Positions 22,072-33,869 of a stretch of 64,000 bases of DNA are shown piece after piece (the stretch's first letter is position 1; the number at the start of each line of letters is the position of its first letter). The DNA is taken from the NCBI RefSeq assembly GCF_032884065.1, contig NC_088875.1, positions 43,695,291-43,759,290 on the forward strand, in the 5' to 3' direction. The position numbers and the translations under genes were made by a program. Origin of the DNA: Artemia franciscana. Its lineage: Eukaryota > Arthropoda > Branchiopoda > Anostraca > Artemiidae. The notes under the pieces were generated by a model, which searched no databases, was not told where the DNA came from, and worked only from the letters and a program-made list of their open reading frames with translations.

Positions 22072-23270
22072 AATGGTCATTTTTTAGTTTATAAATTTAT
22101 TTTTTTTAGAAAAACGTCAAAAAAAACCTTAGATGTGAAAGTGTGGGACAGAAAGGAGTATTTGGGGGTTATGTATTGTGCCACGCTGGCCTTAATTGCC
22201 AGGAGTCAGAAGAAACTCTAATGGGGGTTTTTCATCAAGTTTAAATGATCGATTCTAGTGTAAACCAATATTTTTGCAGAAAATGCCCAAAACTTGTCAT
22301 ATGTGTGATAATGCTTGCTAGAGAGTGTTGTGTTTAAGCCATTGAGAGTCACTGGCTGGGAATTGCCATGGGACATCGGAATCTAGCAATGAAATGGCAA
22401 GTTTCTGCAGTTCAAATAAAAACAATGGTCATTTTTAGTTTATAAATTTATTTTTGTGGGGAAAAGGTTAAAAAACCCATAGGCGTGATAATTTACGCCA
22501 GACAGGTGTCACCAGGGCCTGGTACATTGTGCTACGCCGACATCAAATGCTCAGAGTCATCAGAAAAAGCACTAATTGGGATTTATTCATTAAGTTTAAA
22601 CGATCAATTCTAGTGTAAACAAATATTTTTGAAGAAAAATGCCCGATAAGTGTGACATTGCTTGCTAAAAGGTGTCGCTTATCAATAATTGAGTTTCAAT
22701 TGCTTGTGATTGCCATGGAACATCACAGTCTAGCAATCAAAAACCAGGTTTCTGCTGTTGAAGTAAAAAAATGGTGAAATCGTAATTCATAAATTTCGTT
22801 TTGTGGGAAAAGGTTCAAAAGTCCATAGATGTGGTATTATTAATATGTGGCTGAAGGGTGTCATCGGTGAGCTGGTACGTTTTGCAACGCTGAACTCAAT
22901 TGTTAGGATTCATCGGAAGAAACGCTAGCGGGGATTTTTTTTTTCATTTAAGTTTAAACGATCAGTTCTAATATAAAGGAATATTTTTTGAATGAAGATG
23001 CCTGAAAAATGTCAAAAGTGTGATAATACGTATTAGAGGGTTCTGATGTCATTGGGGTAGATACATTGTACCACATTGGCATCAATTACTATGATATATC
23101 AAAAGACACTAATATGGGGATTTTTTCATTAAGTTTAAACGATCGATCCTAGTGTAAACGAATATTTTTGCTGAAAATGTCCTAAAAATGTCATATGTGT
23201 GACAATGGCTGATATAAGGTGTTGTGTGTTAGACAATGAGTACCACAGACTGGGAATTGAGAGAATTGGT
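22072..23270. repeat. Diverged tandem array, ~350-bp unit
   Basis: Units start near 22072, 22424 and 22770, followed by a partial one. Each carries AATGGTCATTTTTAGTTTATAAATTT, a GAGTCA.CAGAA segment, AAGTTTAAACGATCGATTCTAGTG and a GTGATAATG stretch. The units are clearly related but diverged, so the array is old. No coding potential. Confidence 0.75.
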
Positions 23271-23929
23271 TGCTAGGGTGTACAACTTTCTTTAATTCAT
23301 GGTTCTTTTTGCTTTTATTTTAGCCTTTGGGAGTTTTTTTCACGTTTGTTTTTTTCTTTTGTTGAGTTCTAATTGTTCCAGGACGAATCTTGAATACTTA
23401 AACTTTTGCGCAATGAAAAATCTGATGCCGATACTATTTAACAATAGCTTTGCTGGATAGTTACAGGGCTCTGAGATAATAGTTAGGAAACACGGGAACC
23501 ATTTAATCATAGTTATATGCGCGAAGAGAGGATTAATTTTGCGCCTAAAAGGTTATCATGTATATTGTATTAGCCGAATAGCAATAATAGAATCTCTTGT
23601 AGGTCTAAATGTTTAAGGCACAGATCCATTGAGGTACAGCCCCTTTCGAGTCGTAATGCAGACAAAAATCATTAGAACATAAAGGTTGCCAGATAAAAAA
23701 AGAAAACATATTGAAATAAAATGAAATCTCTTAAAGTATTACGGAACATCCGATGTGTGCGCTGTCATTACGTGTCATCCCACATGTTCGCTGTGCTCAG
23801 TTATAAGCACGGATTCCCCACAGGCCCTGCAACTCATATCACGCTAGATTGCATCATCCTTAACATTCCCTTATTACATGACATCCAAAGTTATCTTGAA
23901 ACATCTTGAAAAACTTCTTGTTGGTGAAA
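23271..23929. other. No recognisable feature
   Basis: A short open frame at 23721-23909 has no recognisable product. CCCTTATTACATGACATCCAAAG at ~23870 belongs to a phrase that recurs near 24635, 31940 and 32049. Confidence 0.4.
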
Positions 23930-24400
23930 TTGATTGCTAGGGGGTCCCGATGGAATTGAATGCTAGACACCCGTTGGAATTGGTAGCTAGGTGACCACGT
24001 TGGAAGTGCTTACTAGGGTCTCCGTTAGTATTGGTTGCTAAGGGTCCTGATGGAATGGGATGCTAGGGACCTTGTTGAAATTATTGTAGGGGCTTTGGTG
24101 GTTAGCTTAGGGGTTTGATGGAATTGGCTGCTAGAGTTTCCCAGTAAAATTGGTTGCTATTGTCCTCGGTGGTTAGACTTGGGGCTCTCGGATGTTAGGG
24201 CCCCCGATGGAATTGGATGATAGGGTCCCCCAGTGAAACTAGATGCTAAGGCCCCTGTTGGTTAAGCTAGGTATCCCAGGTGAACCTGGGCACTAGTTAC
24301 CCCCCAGTGGAATTTGATGCTAGGGGGCCTCATTAGCATTGGTTGCTAGGGCCCCAGTTGAATTGAATATTAGGGACCTTGTAGAATTACTCGCTTGGGG
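23930..24400 (+). repeat. Minisatellite, ~30-bp degenerate unit
   Basis: A loose tandem of units like GGAATTGGATGCTAGGGTCCCCG, about 15 units, each differing from its neighbours. The reverse complement of the same unit forms another array at 32180-32520. Confidence 0.75.
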
Positions 24401-24662
24401 TCTGGTGTCTTGAAGGTCTTCCAATAGCGGGCACTGAAGGTTTTTCCCACTCTCCCTCCATAGGTTTTTTAAGAGTCAGATAAACTATAAGGTAAGAAAA
24501 AGGAGATCACTAAGAAAAACGTCTTGAAGATAAATATCTTAACGTCTTGAAATGACTTGAAACATCTTGGAAACATCTCAAAGAAAACAATCTCTTAATA
24601 AAACTCCTCCAGTTGACTAGTGGACTCTAACATCCCTTATTACGTAACAACCAAAAGTAAAC

Positions 24663-25480
24663 ACTGTATTGTGTTTAAGAACACTGTATTATTCCTTAAT
24701 TCATCCTTATCTGCCATATTGTTGTAATGTTTGGGGTAGTACATTTCCTTTTCATCTCCATCATATTCGAGTTTTGCAGAATAAAGCGCTTCGAGCGTTA
24801 TGTGGTGTAGGTTTTAAAGACTCGGTACAAAATAGGTATATAGAATGCAAAATCTTGCCTTTAGCAGGACTTATTTCTTTTTATCGAAGCCTGTTTATAT
24901 ATAAATATTTTCAAAATTGTTTACCAATATGTTTTAAAAGTATGTTTGAATTAGGAAGTGATATTCATACACATTCTACGAGACAGTCCGATATAATTCG
25001 TCGTCCGCTTGCTATTACCCGTAGATCTCAATTTTCTATTCGGCATCTAGGACCCCATGCATGGAATTGTTTACCTACGACTTTGAGAAACATTGATAAT
25101 TTTCTCGAATTTCGGCGGGAATTAAAGCTATTTTGCCTTAATATTTATGGTTTTGATAGTTGAGTGGACCTCAAGTGGAGCCAAGATGTTGGTTTTGTTT
25201 TTGGCGATACTGGTCAAGTGGTTTTAGTTTTTTTTTGTTTTGTCTCTCTTGAAGTGTAATTCCGTTTCGATTGAAATGCAGGGTAATTAAATTTTTTTTT
25301 CTTCTTTTCTTTTCCTTTTCTTTTCTTTTTTATTTTCTTCTTCTTTTTCGTATCGTTTTATTTGTATGTGTATTGGGGTTGTAAGCCCAACCAAGCTTTG
25401 CTTCGGGCCATTTGATTGTTTTGTTTTGTTATTTATATTAATAAACCCATCTTTCTCTCTCTCTCTCTCTCTCTCTAAAA
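24663..25480 (+). mobile_element. 5'-truncated CR1/Jockey-like LINE, 3' end
   Basis: An open frame to 25163 gives the C-terminal part of a non-LTR reverse transcriptase: LRTLYYSLIHPYLPYCCNVW, RVLQNKALRALCG, LPLAGLISFYRSLFIYKYF, then a tail with FSIRHLGPHAWNCLP. This is the canonical end (Y.S.I.P.L.Y...WG....L..LQ...LR; G...WN.LP). About 280 bp of 3' UTR follows, then AATAAACCCATC and a (CT)n run at ~25450-25477 that is probably the replication tail. The RT catalytic core is missing (5' truncation). The frame is otherwise unbroken for 164 codons, so the copy is not very old. It lies among phrases like TTATTACGTAACAACCAAA, which recur around 31.9 kb. Confidence 0.8.
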
Positions 25481-25969
25481 CAAACCTTATTGCGTACCCA
25501 TCAAAATACTTAAACTCTATTGCATAACAGCCAAAGAAATAATGAAAAAGACAAGCTCTGGCCAATGCGTGTTTTTTAAACGCTATCTATTAGGTAACAC
25601 AAACCTGTAAAGAAGGTTTACGGTTTGGCGGAGGGGGGTCAGGAGCAAAACTCGCGTTTGTAGTAATTTCTACTTGTTTTAAGATAAACTTAAGTATTTA
25701 TTTTAATTTATTGCTCGCTTTACGATTTAATTTTTCATCTATATAAGTAAATTTATATTTAATATGTTTATTTATTTTAATTAAGATTCGTTTTGGGCTT
25801 AATTTATTCTTTGATAGTCATTTGTGGTCGCTTTAAGTTTGAATTGTACTAATACTTGCTGTTTGATCGTTTTAAGGTTTAACACGGCTCTTTACTTTTC
25901 CTTCCAAACTTCTTTTTGGTGAGTTTTTTTTATTAATTGTTGGTAAAGGTGGTGGATGCATTGAAGGCG
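25481..25969. other. AT-rich spacer
   Basis: No gene seen. The minus-strand frame at 25287-25565 is an artefact of pyrimidine-rich low-complexity sequence. Confidence 0.45.
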
Positions 25970-26545
25970 TAAAAAGGAGAATATCCGAGGCCAAGAGTGT
26001 CTTTTCAAAGTATAAATGCGTACGGCTGAATTGGAAGATAATTCTTGCAAACCAAAATACTGGAAGCTACAGTGATGATTGACATTGGTCGAGCATGGCT
26101 CTTGGAAAGTTGGTTCGTGGTTTATGGTTCTTGGTGCCTGGTAAGACGGCGAAGGATTTGTTAGAGGTATTCTAGAGAAATTGATTTCCCATTTGGCTGA
26201 CTTTGGGTACTTGTTTGAATGACCGTATATCAAACAGCAAGCTGTACGGAAACGTTATCCTATCCTGTTTTCTAGGGCTTTAACGAGAGAAAGGTTGAGG
26301 TGGCTAGGTTACATTTTGCGGACGAAGGATGACAAATTGCCGAAAATCATCCTTTCAGCCATTCATTTAGGGCCAAACAAAATTAGGTCATCCCTAAACG
26401 GTGGTGGGAGAGGTTGTAAGGACAGATCCGAAAGAAATTGCAGTTTTCTGGGAGGGGTTAAAAAGGGAAGCTTTGAACGGATTGGGATGAAGAAGGAGCT
26501 TGCGCAACTGTTCTGGCCCCAAGTGACTTGATGCTACATCGAGTA
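25970..26545 (+). pseudogene. RTE-type LINE, C-terminal remnant (copy 1)
   Basis: Decayed plus-strand coding for the last ~190 residues of the same LINE family seen at 59246, 60548 and 62122. It reads RRISEAKSVFSKYKCV, then RERLRWLGYILRTKDDKLPK, then a broken GRGCKDRSERN...VKKGSFERIGMKKEL. The best open piece is 26295-26531. It is interrupted upstream, and the 3' end fades near ATGCTACATCGAGTAGCC. Confidence 0.75.
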
Positions 26546-26699
26546 GCCTAATATACAAAATGTACAATATTGTTCAAAACTTCGACGCAATATTTTTTTT
26601 ATAAGATAAAGGGAAAGCCATAAGAGAATCAATAAAAAAAATTGAATAAAGATAGGGAAACACGATTTTCTTAAAACGTTTCTTTCTTTATGAACTTTC

Positions 26700-27523
26700 T
26701 GATTGAAAAGATCGAAGAATTTCAAAAGTGAATGTTCCATCTCAACTCACACACTTTTCATCAAGGGAGATTTGGGACTTTTCTCCATGAGAAAACATAG
26801 ACAGATCCAATTAATTAAGTTTTGGCTGAAAATACTGCAATGTCCCTCCTCAAGACTCATCAGAGCAGCGTATGATGAATTACTTACCCTGGGACAAAAA
26901 TCGTCATGGCCCTTCCATGTCAAAAAACTACTGGACAGCACAGGTCTATCGTATGCATGGAATGGAGGAGATGGCCCAATCTCAGATCAAATAGCCTTTC
27001 TGTCAGAGATCAAAACAAGGCTGGAAGACCAAGAAATTCAGAAATGGTGGAATGACGTTAGCCAGTCGGAAAGTTTAAGTTCTTGCTATAAGGTGAAAGA
27101 AAATTATGGTGAAGAGTTATATTTTAAATTAGGGATTCCAAAAGAATCCCTGAGGTCTTGGATGCAGGTGCGAGCAAACTGTCTCCCTCTTTATAGTGTT
27201 TGGAAAAATAGGTGTCACCCGGAAATGCGGTATACTTGCCCAATTTGCGGTGATCTTGATGGGCTAGACCATTTTCTTTTCAGGTGTCAGGGGCTAAATG
27301 AGCTAAGAGGGAGCTTTCTTGGGGTGGGTGGTCGTGAGCCCCTTCTTGGAACTTTGAAGTCGACGTCGAAAATAAATATAGTAGCAGTGGCAAATTTTGT
27401 CCGGAAGGGTCTTGTTATTCGAAAGTCGATTGTTACATAATTTAGTTTGTTTGTTGTTATATATGTATGTATACGGCCTGAAAAATGGCTTTAAATACAG
27501 TCAATCATTCATTCATTCATTGT
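26700..27523 (+). mobile_element. CR1/L2-like LINE 3' end with (ATTC)n tail
   Basis: An open frame (26703-27440, 245 codons) corresponds to the C-terminal region of CR1/L2-type non-LTR reverse transcriptases. IQLIKFWLKILQCPSSRLI is followed by a helical stretch ending LRSWMQVRANCLPLYSVW. Then comes a Cys/His cluster, YTCPICGDLDGLDHFLFRC, the zinc-finger-like C-P-x-C...H-F-L...C block typical of these proteins. About 65 bp of UTR follows, then ATTCATTCATTCATT at 27506-27522, the tandem 3' tail such elements carry. The RT core is absent. The frame is uninterrupted, so it is relatively young. It is a different family from the LINEs at 24663 and 25970, which lie just upstream. Confidence 0.8.
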
Positions 27524-28275
27524 TCCCAAGCTTCAATTCAAGCGGATCTAAAGGAAAAAAAGTCGATTAAATATAACATATTTAATCACCTGTATCAAGC
27601 AGATATAACAGGATGTATTTTTATTTTGAAATTTGCCCCCTCTGTATTATAATATTTTGAAACTTGCGAGACAAATCTGAATAAAAAGTTCAGAGTATAA
27701 AAATACAAATTTTGTTCTTGCAAAACAAATAAACACAAAATTTGCAAAGTCAAGTTTTTGTTTTGATAAGCGTTATCTATGCTGGAGGCGTCATCAAATT
27801 CAAAGCGAAGGATGTCTGGTGAAACTCATCGAAGCATATCTTAACTGTTAAATTCATTGACCCTTTCTAGAGAAATGACGCTTTGCGTTCATTAGATTTA
27901 GATTTCTGAACTTCTGCTCCAAGCTGTATAAATCCATCCAGAAACGAGAAGCCTTAATAAACCTAAGTGAGCAATTTCATTCACTGGGATGAAACGGGGT
28001 AATTCCGACGTGGAAAAAGGAAGAGTGTATACCCCAGTTTGTGCTTTCACACTGTGATTTGTAATCACGTCATGTAATCTTTGAAGCAAATTTTCTTCGT
28101 AGTACTCAGTATGTGCAAGCTCAGTATGCTCAGTATTTTTTACTACAACTCGAACTACGAAAATAAAAAATTTTGTTTTCTTATTACGGGTACATATTTT
28201 TTTTTTTTTTATCGGGAATGATGGTATCAAATCAGCGGCCTTAGGACCTTAGAACCGAAATTCGTTATTTCTAAT
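27524..28275. other. No recognisable feature
   Basis: AT-rich, with a poly-T run at ~28198-28210. The minus-strand frame at 27898-28230 shows no recognisable product. Confidence 0.45.
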
Positions 28276-31180
28276 TCGAATAAAAAAATAAAAAAAAGAA
28301 TAATTTTTTTTTTAGAATTAAAGGGCCAAAAGGAATTAGATCAAATCTAGCCTTTCTTGTGTAAAATTTCATCCTCAGAACCTAACGTGACCGATTAGGC
28401 GTTGTATTAAAGTAAAAATGGTCCAAATAGTTGGCAAAGGAAAAGGGCCCAAAGCTAAAGAGAATCACTCCTTTTAGATAGAAGAATTCGTAAAGAAATT
28501 TTCGAAAAATGTTAGGCCTGTTTTATTTTGCTGTATTAATGTGCCCAGGATCTTAGAGCTATTACAGATTATACTAATTATATAAAAAAACATCCTTATA
28601 ATTAAAACTCTTATAATTATAAAATTTAATTTCAAAAAAATTCCGGGAAAGAAGTTTTCTAAAGAAGAGTAAAGACCTAATTAAACTTAAAATTAGAGAA
28701 ACAGAAACCTACAATAACTCAAACTCAAACCAACCGGAAATAACCATAAAAAATAAATGAAAACCAAAACAAACAGAAATCAAATAGACAATCATAGTAA
28801 AAAAACATACAACAGGTACTAAGATAACTGAATAAATAAATCTCAAAACGAGTAAAGCTTAAATTAACTATGCAAATCAAGCTTAAAAGGAACTAATTTT
28901 TTATTTTATTGAGGCATAGATGAAAACCAAAATGAACATAAATTAACTAAACAATCACAGCAAACAAGCAAACAACAGTTACTAATATAGATGAGTAAAT
29001 GAATCTTAAAATGAGTGAAACACTAAATTGAATACACAAATCCAGCTTGAAACGAACTAAGTCTCTGCAAGGAAGAGTTTGGGTTTTGCATATTCTTTCA
29101 CTGTAGAAGTCTAATACCTACTGTGTCATTGGCACTTTACTGAAAACTGTAAAAAAAACTTGAAAAAACTTCGGAACTATTTTTAACAAAATAGCTATCT
29201 CAAAATTTTATCGGACGGGTTTGGTGGTAAAGGTTAACTAAAGGTATAGTTAACTAGAACTTTCAAATTCCAATCAAATGAGCCCTCTCTGAACTTTATA
29301 CGAGCTTCCCTTCCATAACCACCATCTAGGCCCCCAGGGCATAACTTGCAACACCTGCTCTGGACCCTGGAGGGGGGGGGGCTATTTGGCACCTAAGTTT
29401 TTGTTATCTGACCTTTAGACAATTTAAACAAAATAATTGTCTGAAAAATTTTATCGGATGTATCGGATGTATTTGGAGAAAAAGGCGTGTGGAGGAGGTT
29501 AGTTGCCTTTTGGTCTCTTGTGACTCTTTAAAACTGAACTAGAACTTTCAATTTGCAATCAAATAAGCCCTATCTGAAGTTTTAACGAGCATTCCTTCCA
29601 TAACAACCGTATTTAACCCCATGGCAAAACTTACGGCACCTACCCCTAGGTGTCAACCCCAGAGTTTTAGTTATATGATCTTTGAACTATTTTAGAAAAT
29701 GGCTATCTCACAGTTCTTATCGGGTTGGAAATATCGAATAAAAAAATAAAAAAAAGAATAATTTTTTTTTTAGAATTAAAGGGCCAAAAGGAATTAGATC
29801 AAATCTAGCCATTCTTGTGTAAAATTTCATCCTCAGAACCTAACGTGACCGATTAGGCGTTGTATTAAAGTAAAAATGGTCCAAATAGTTCGCAAAGGAA
29901 AAGGGCCCAAAGCTAAAGAGAATCACTCCTTTTAGATAGAAGAATTCGTAAAGAAATTTTCGAAAAATGTTAGGCCTGTTATATTTTGCTGTATTAATGT
30001 GCCCAGGATCTTAGAGCTATTACAGATTATATTAATTATATAAAAAACATCCTTATAATTAAAACTCTTATAATTATAAAAGTTAATTTCAAAAAAATTC
30101 CGGGAAAGAAGTTTTCTAAAGAAGAGTAAAGACCTAATTAAACTTAAAATTAGAAAAACAGAAACCTACAATAACTCAAACTCAAAACAACCCGAAATTA
30201 CTATAAAATAATAAATGAAAACCAAAACGAACAGAAATCAAATAGACAATCATAGCAAAAAAACATACAACAGGTACTAAGATAACTGAATAAATAAATC
30301 TCAAAACGAGTAAAGCTTAAATTAACTATGCAAATCAAGCTTAAAAGGAACTAATTTTTTATTTTATTGAGGCATAGATGAAAACCAAAATGAACATAAA
30401 TTAACTAAACAATCACAGCAAACAAGCAAACAACAGTTACTAATATAGATGAATAAATGAATCTTAAAATGAGTGAAACACTAAATTGAATACACAAATC
30501 CAGCTTGAAACGAACTAAGTCTCTGCAAGGAAGAGTTTGGGTTTTGCATATTCTTTCACTGTAGAAGTCTAATACCTACTGTGTCATTGGCACTTTACTG
30601 AAAACTGTAAAAAAAACTTGAAAAAACTTCGGAACTATTTTCAACAAAATAGCTATCTCAAAATTTTATCGGACGGGTTTGGTGGTAAAGGTTAACTAAA
30701 GGTTTAGTTAACTAGAACTTTCAAATTCCAATCAAATGAGCCCTCTCTGAACTTTATACGAGCTTCCCTTCCATAACCACCATCTAGGCCCCCAGGGCAT
30801 AACTTGCAACACCTGCTCTGGACCCTGGAGGGGGGGGGGGGGCTATTTGGCACCTAAGTTTTTGTTATCTGACCTTTAGACAATTTAAAGAAAATAATTG
30901 TCTGAAAAATTTTATCGGATGTATTTGGAGAAAAATGCGTGTGGAGGAGGTTAGTTGCCTTTCGATCTCTTATGACTCTTTAAAACTGAACTAGAACTTT
31001 CAATTTGCAATCAAATAAGCCCTATCTGAAGTTTATACGAACATCCCTTCCACATCAACCGTATATAACCCTATGGCATAACTTACGGCACCTACCCCTA
31101 GGTGTCAACCCCAGAGTTTTAGTTATATGATTTTTGAACTATTTTAGAAAATGGCTATCTCACAGTTCTTATCGGGTTGG
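28276..31180. repeat. 1,458-bp tandem duplication
   Basis: Unit 1 is 28276-29733 and unit 2 is 29734-31180. Both open TCGAATAAAAAAATAAAAAAAAGAA and close CACAGTTCTTATCGGGTTGG. Differences are few: single bases, a longer G run in unit 2 (~30830), and a short GTATCGGAT duplication only in unit 1 (~29458). This is a recent tandem duplication. Confidence 0.9.
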
Positions 31181-31830
31181 TTTGAGGAAAATACGGAGTG
31201 GAGGGTGGAGTTAGTTGCCCTCCCATCTCTTTTGACTCTTAGAAATTGAACTAGAACTTTGAATATCAAATCAAATGAACCCCTTCAGAAGTTTATAAGA
31301 GCATCCCTTCAATAAGAACCATATATACCCCCAGAGCATAACTTACAACGCCTGCCCCGCAAGCGTTGTAAGTTGTGGTTCATGCAATTTTAAAATAAAT
31401 GGCTATCTCAAAATTTGTATCGGACGGGTTTGGAAAAAGAGCGTGCGGGGGGGAGGGCAGTTACCCTTGGATCTCTTTTGACTCTTAAAAAGGGAATTAT
31501 AACTTTCAATTTTCAATCAAATGAGCCCTCTATGAAGTCTTTACGGGCACTCCTTCCATAAGAACCATATATGCCCCCAGAGCTTAACTTAAAACGCCTG
31601 TCCCTGGGAGTTTGCGTCGCCATGAGAGTTTTTCTCATCTGACCTTTGAACTATTTTTAACAAAAATGGCTGTCTCAAAATTTTGTCTCAAAAATTTTAT
31701 AACTATGGCTGTCTTTAAAAAAAAATTTATGGGGCAGGGCTAGTTGGCCTTTGGTCTCTTTTGGTTCTTAGAAAGTGAACTAGAACTTTCAATTTCCAAT
31801 CAATGAACCCTTTCAAGTAAACCTGAAGTT
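29180..31830 (-). repeat. Array of ~240-270-bp subrepeats related to the middle of repeat A
   Basis: GGCTATCTCAAAATTTTATCGG-like starts recur near 29192, 29430, 29699, 30651, 30893, 31151, 31392 and 31669. Each is followed by a GTTAGTTGCC-type segment, GAACTAGAACTTTCAAT, AATCAAATGAGCCCT, and a CCCAGGGCATAACTTGC-like end. Repeat A copies on the minus strand (for example 45730-45990) have the same order: ATGGCTATCTCAAAATTTT, GTGCCCTCCAATTTT, GCACTAGAACTTTTAATTTCC, GAATGAGCC. So one module of A exists here as a tandem array. Confidence 0.7.
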
Positions 31831-31879
31831 GATAGCCCCTCAAGGTGCTATTTCCCGCATCGAGCAATGCTTTAGAATA

Positions 31880-32520
31880 CCAGCACATCACGTAATATGG
31901 TTGTTAATGTAATAGAGAATGCTTTCTAAATGAAGAATGTTTGGTTGTTACGTAACAGCCTTCAGGTATGACATAATAGAGAATGCTTTTTCTCTTAAAA
32001 ACTCACGAGGGCCTGGAAAAACCTTTAGGGGGCCGTAAAATGATGATTTCTTTGGTTGTTACGTAATAGGCTTTGCTTGTTACACAATAGATTCTATGAG
32101 TGTTTAAAAAACCTTCAGGAACCCTTAGTGGGGAATTTTCAAGACGCCGGACCCTGGCGAGCAATTCCAACAAACACTTATCGATCAATTCAACAAGGCT
32201 CTAGCATTCAGATTCAACGGGTGCCCTAATGTAACCGCCATTGGATCCTAGAATTCCATCGGGTCCCTAAATTCCAATTTCACTGGGCCTCCTGACATAA
32301 CCACTCGGGCCCTAGCTTCCATTTCCAACGGGGCATCCTAGAAGTCAATTCCAACAGGGGGCCCTAACAACCAATTCTATCGGGATCCCTAGCAATCAAT
32401 TCTAAGAGGGACTCTAGTATCCAATTTCTTCGCTGGTCCTTAGCAACGGAAGGAGACTAGCAGTCAATTCCAATGGGGGCCCCTAGCAACAAACTCCATC
32501 GGGTGGTCTTAACAACAAAT
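31880..32520 (-). repeat. Inverted counterpart of the 23.9-24.6 kb minisatellite region
   Basis: GGTTGTTACGTAACAGCC and GGTTGTTACGTAATAGG phrases precede a minisatellite (32180-32520) of units like CCAATTCCAACGGGGGCCCTAGCAA. These are the reverse complement of the GGAATTGGATGCTAGGGTCCCC unit at 23930-24400. Confidence 0.75.
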
Positions 32521-33444
32521 AGATACTTTAAGACTTTATACACTGAAATTTTTTATTTTCTTTCAATGAGTTTTTTTCTGGAAACCTTTATAATCTAAGG
32601 GCTTTATCCGCATTAGGATTGGAAAGGGACTCCCCCTCAATTGAACGGAGCCCTATACAAGTAGTTTATAAAAGCTTCCCTAATATTTTGACTTGGGAAT
32701 AGATTCTAATGGAAACGTTTCAGAAAATCTATAATTCGCATGTTTCCAAAGCTTTCCATATGAGAGCAAAAGCATCCCAATGCTATTGATTTTTGCTCTA
32801 TTAGTCGCACCTGCCTGTTAGAGCGACATTAATTTTCTAAAGTGACCTAAACAAGTTAAGTTGGATATTGAATCAGTGAGACGTCACATAGCACTGACCT
32901 TAGATATTGAATGAGTAAATGATCGCGTATTGGAGTTTTATCCTGGGAACAAGAAATGTAAAGGACACAAACTCTTGTGAACATAAATCTGAATAATGAG
33001 AGAAATTACAAGCATTGTTAAAACACAATAAAAGCAATTAAAAGTCGACAAATGACAAAAACAAAACCTGAAAAAGCTTATAAGGTATAAAATATAAGTA
33101 AAAAGAATCATGAATTAAAGAAAGGTGGGAACCCCTAGTATGCAATTCCAAAGAGGAGTGGGTTGCTATTAGAGGTAAATTTAAGCCGGATTAAGACATT
33201 TTTTGGAGAGATTTTAATAAAAAAGGCTGTTTCTATTGCTCTTTTGGATGTACCTGCCTGTTACATTCTATTAATTTAAACATTTTTACTAGCAAAATCA
33301 CATTTTGAAAAATGGAACGTGTAAATGAAGAAAACAAAGACAAAGTTTGCATTCAGTGATTTCTTAGAGGTCTTAATGAAAATACAGCGCTTATGAGCCA
33401 TAGTAAAAGGTATTTCCGATAGGCCTTAATAAAAATAACGGTTA
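32521..33444. other. No recognisable feature
   Basis: AT-rich, stop-rich, without visible repeats. Confidence 0.45.
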
Positions 33445-33865
33445 AAATAGACATTTATTTTAGTCAAAAAGACTGTCCCATGACGAAGCGGTATTTTCAG
33501 TCATTTCGTGATGCAATACAATTCCAGCCCTAAGAAGACAGTAAAGCTATTGTTTGGAAATTCTGAGGTGGTCAATTAAATTTAAATTACGAAAAAAACT
33601 ATCCGCATATTGAGCCTCCTGCTTCAGAGAGAGTGAGACAAATTTGCAGGTAATCCTATAAAATTACATTTAACATTGACATTTATTTTATTCAAATAGA
33701 CTGTCCCATAGCAAAGCGGTGTTTTCAAGTGTTTCGATGTGGAAAACAATAATTCGGGCCAAAAAAGTCCAAAAAGCTACTGTATGAAATTTTCTGAGAT
33801 GATCAATTGCTTTAAAATTACCGGAAAAACTATACGCATATTCAGTCTCCCTTTTCAGAGGCAAT
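33445..33865 (+). repeat. Two diverged tandem units, ~235 bp
   Basis: GACATTTATTTTA(G/T)TCAAA.AGACTGTCCCATA.C.AAGCGGT occurs at ~33450 and ~33685, each followed by TTTCAGT/GTTTTCAAGTGTTTCG and TATCCGCATATT/TATACGCATATT phrases. Confidence 0.7.
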
Positions 33866-33869
33866 ATTT

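Noticed and set aside
25287-25565. Charged 92-codon minus-strand frame
   Set aside because: Derived from the (CT)n tail and pyrimidine-rich 3' region of the LINE on the other strand.
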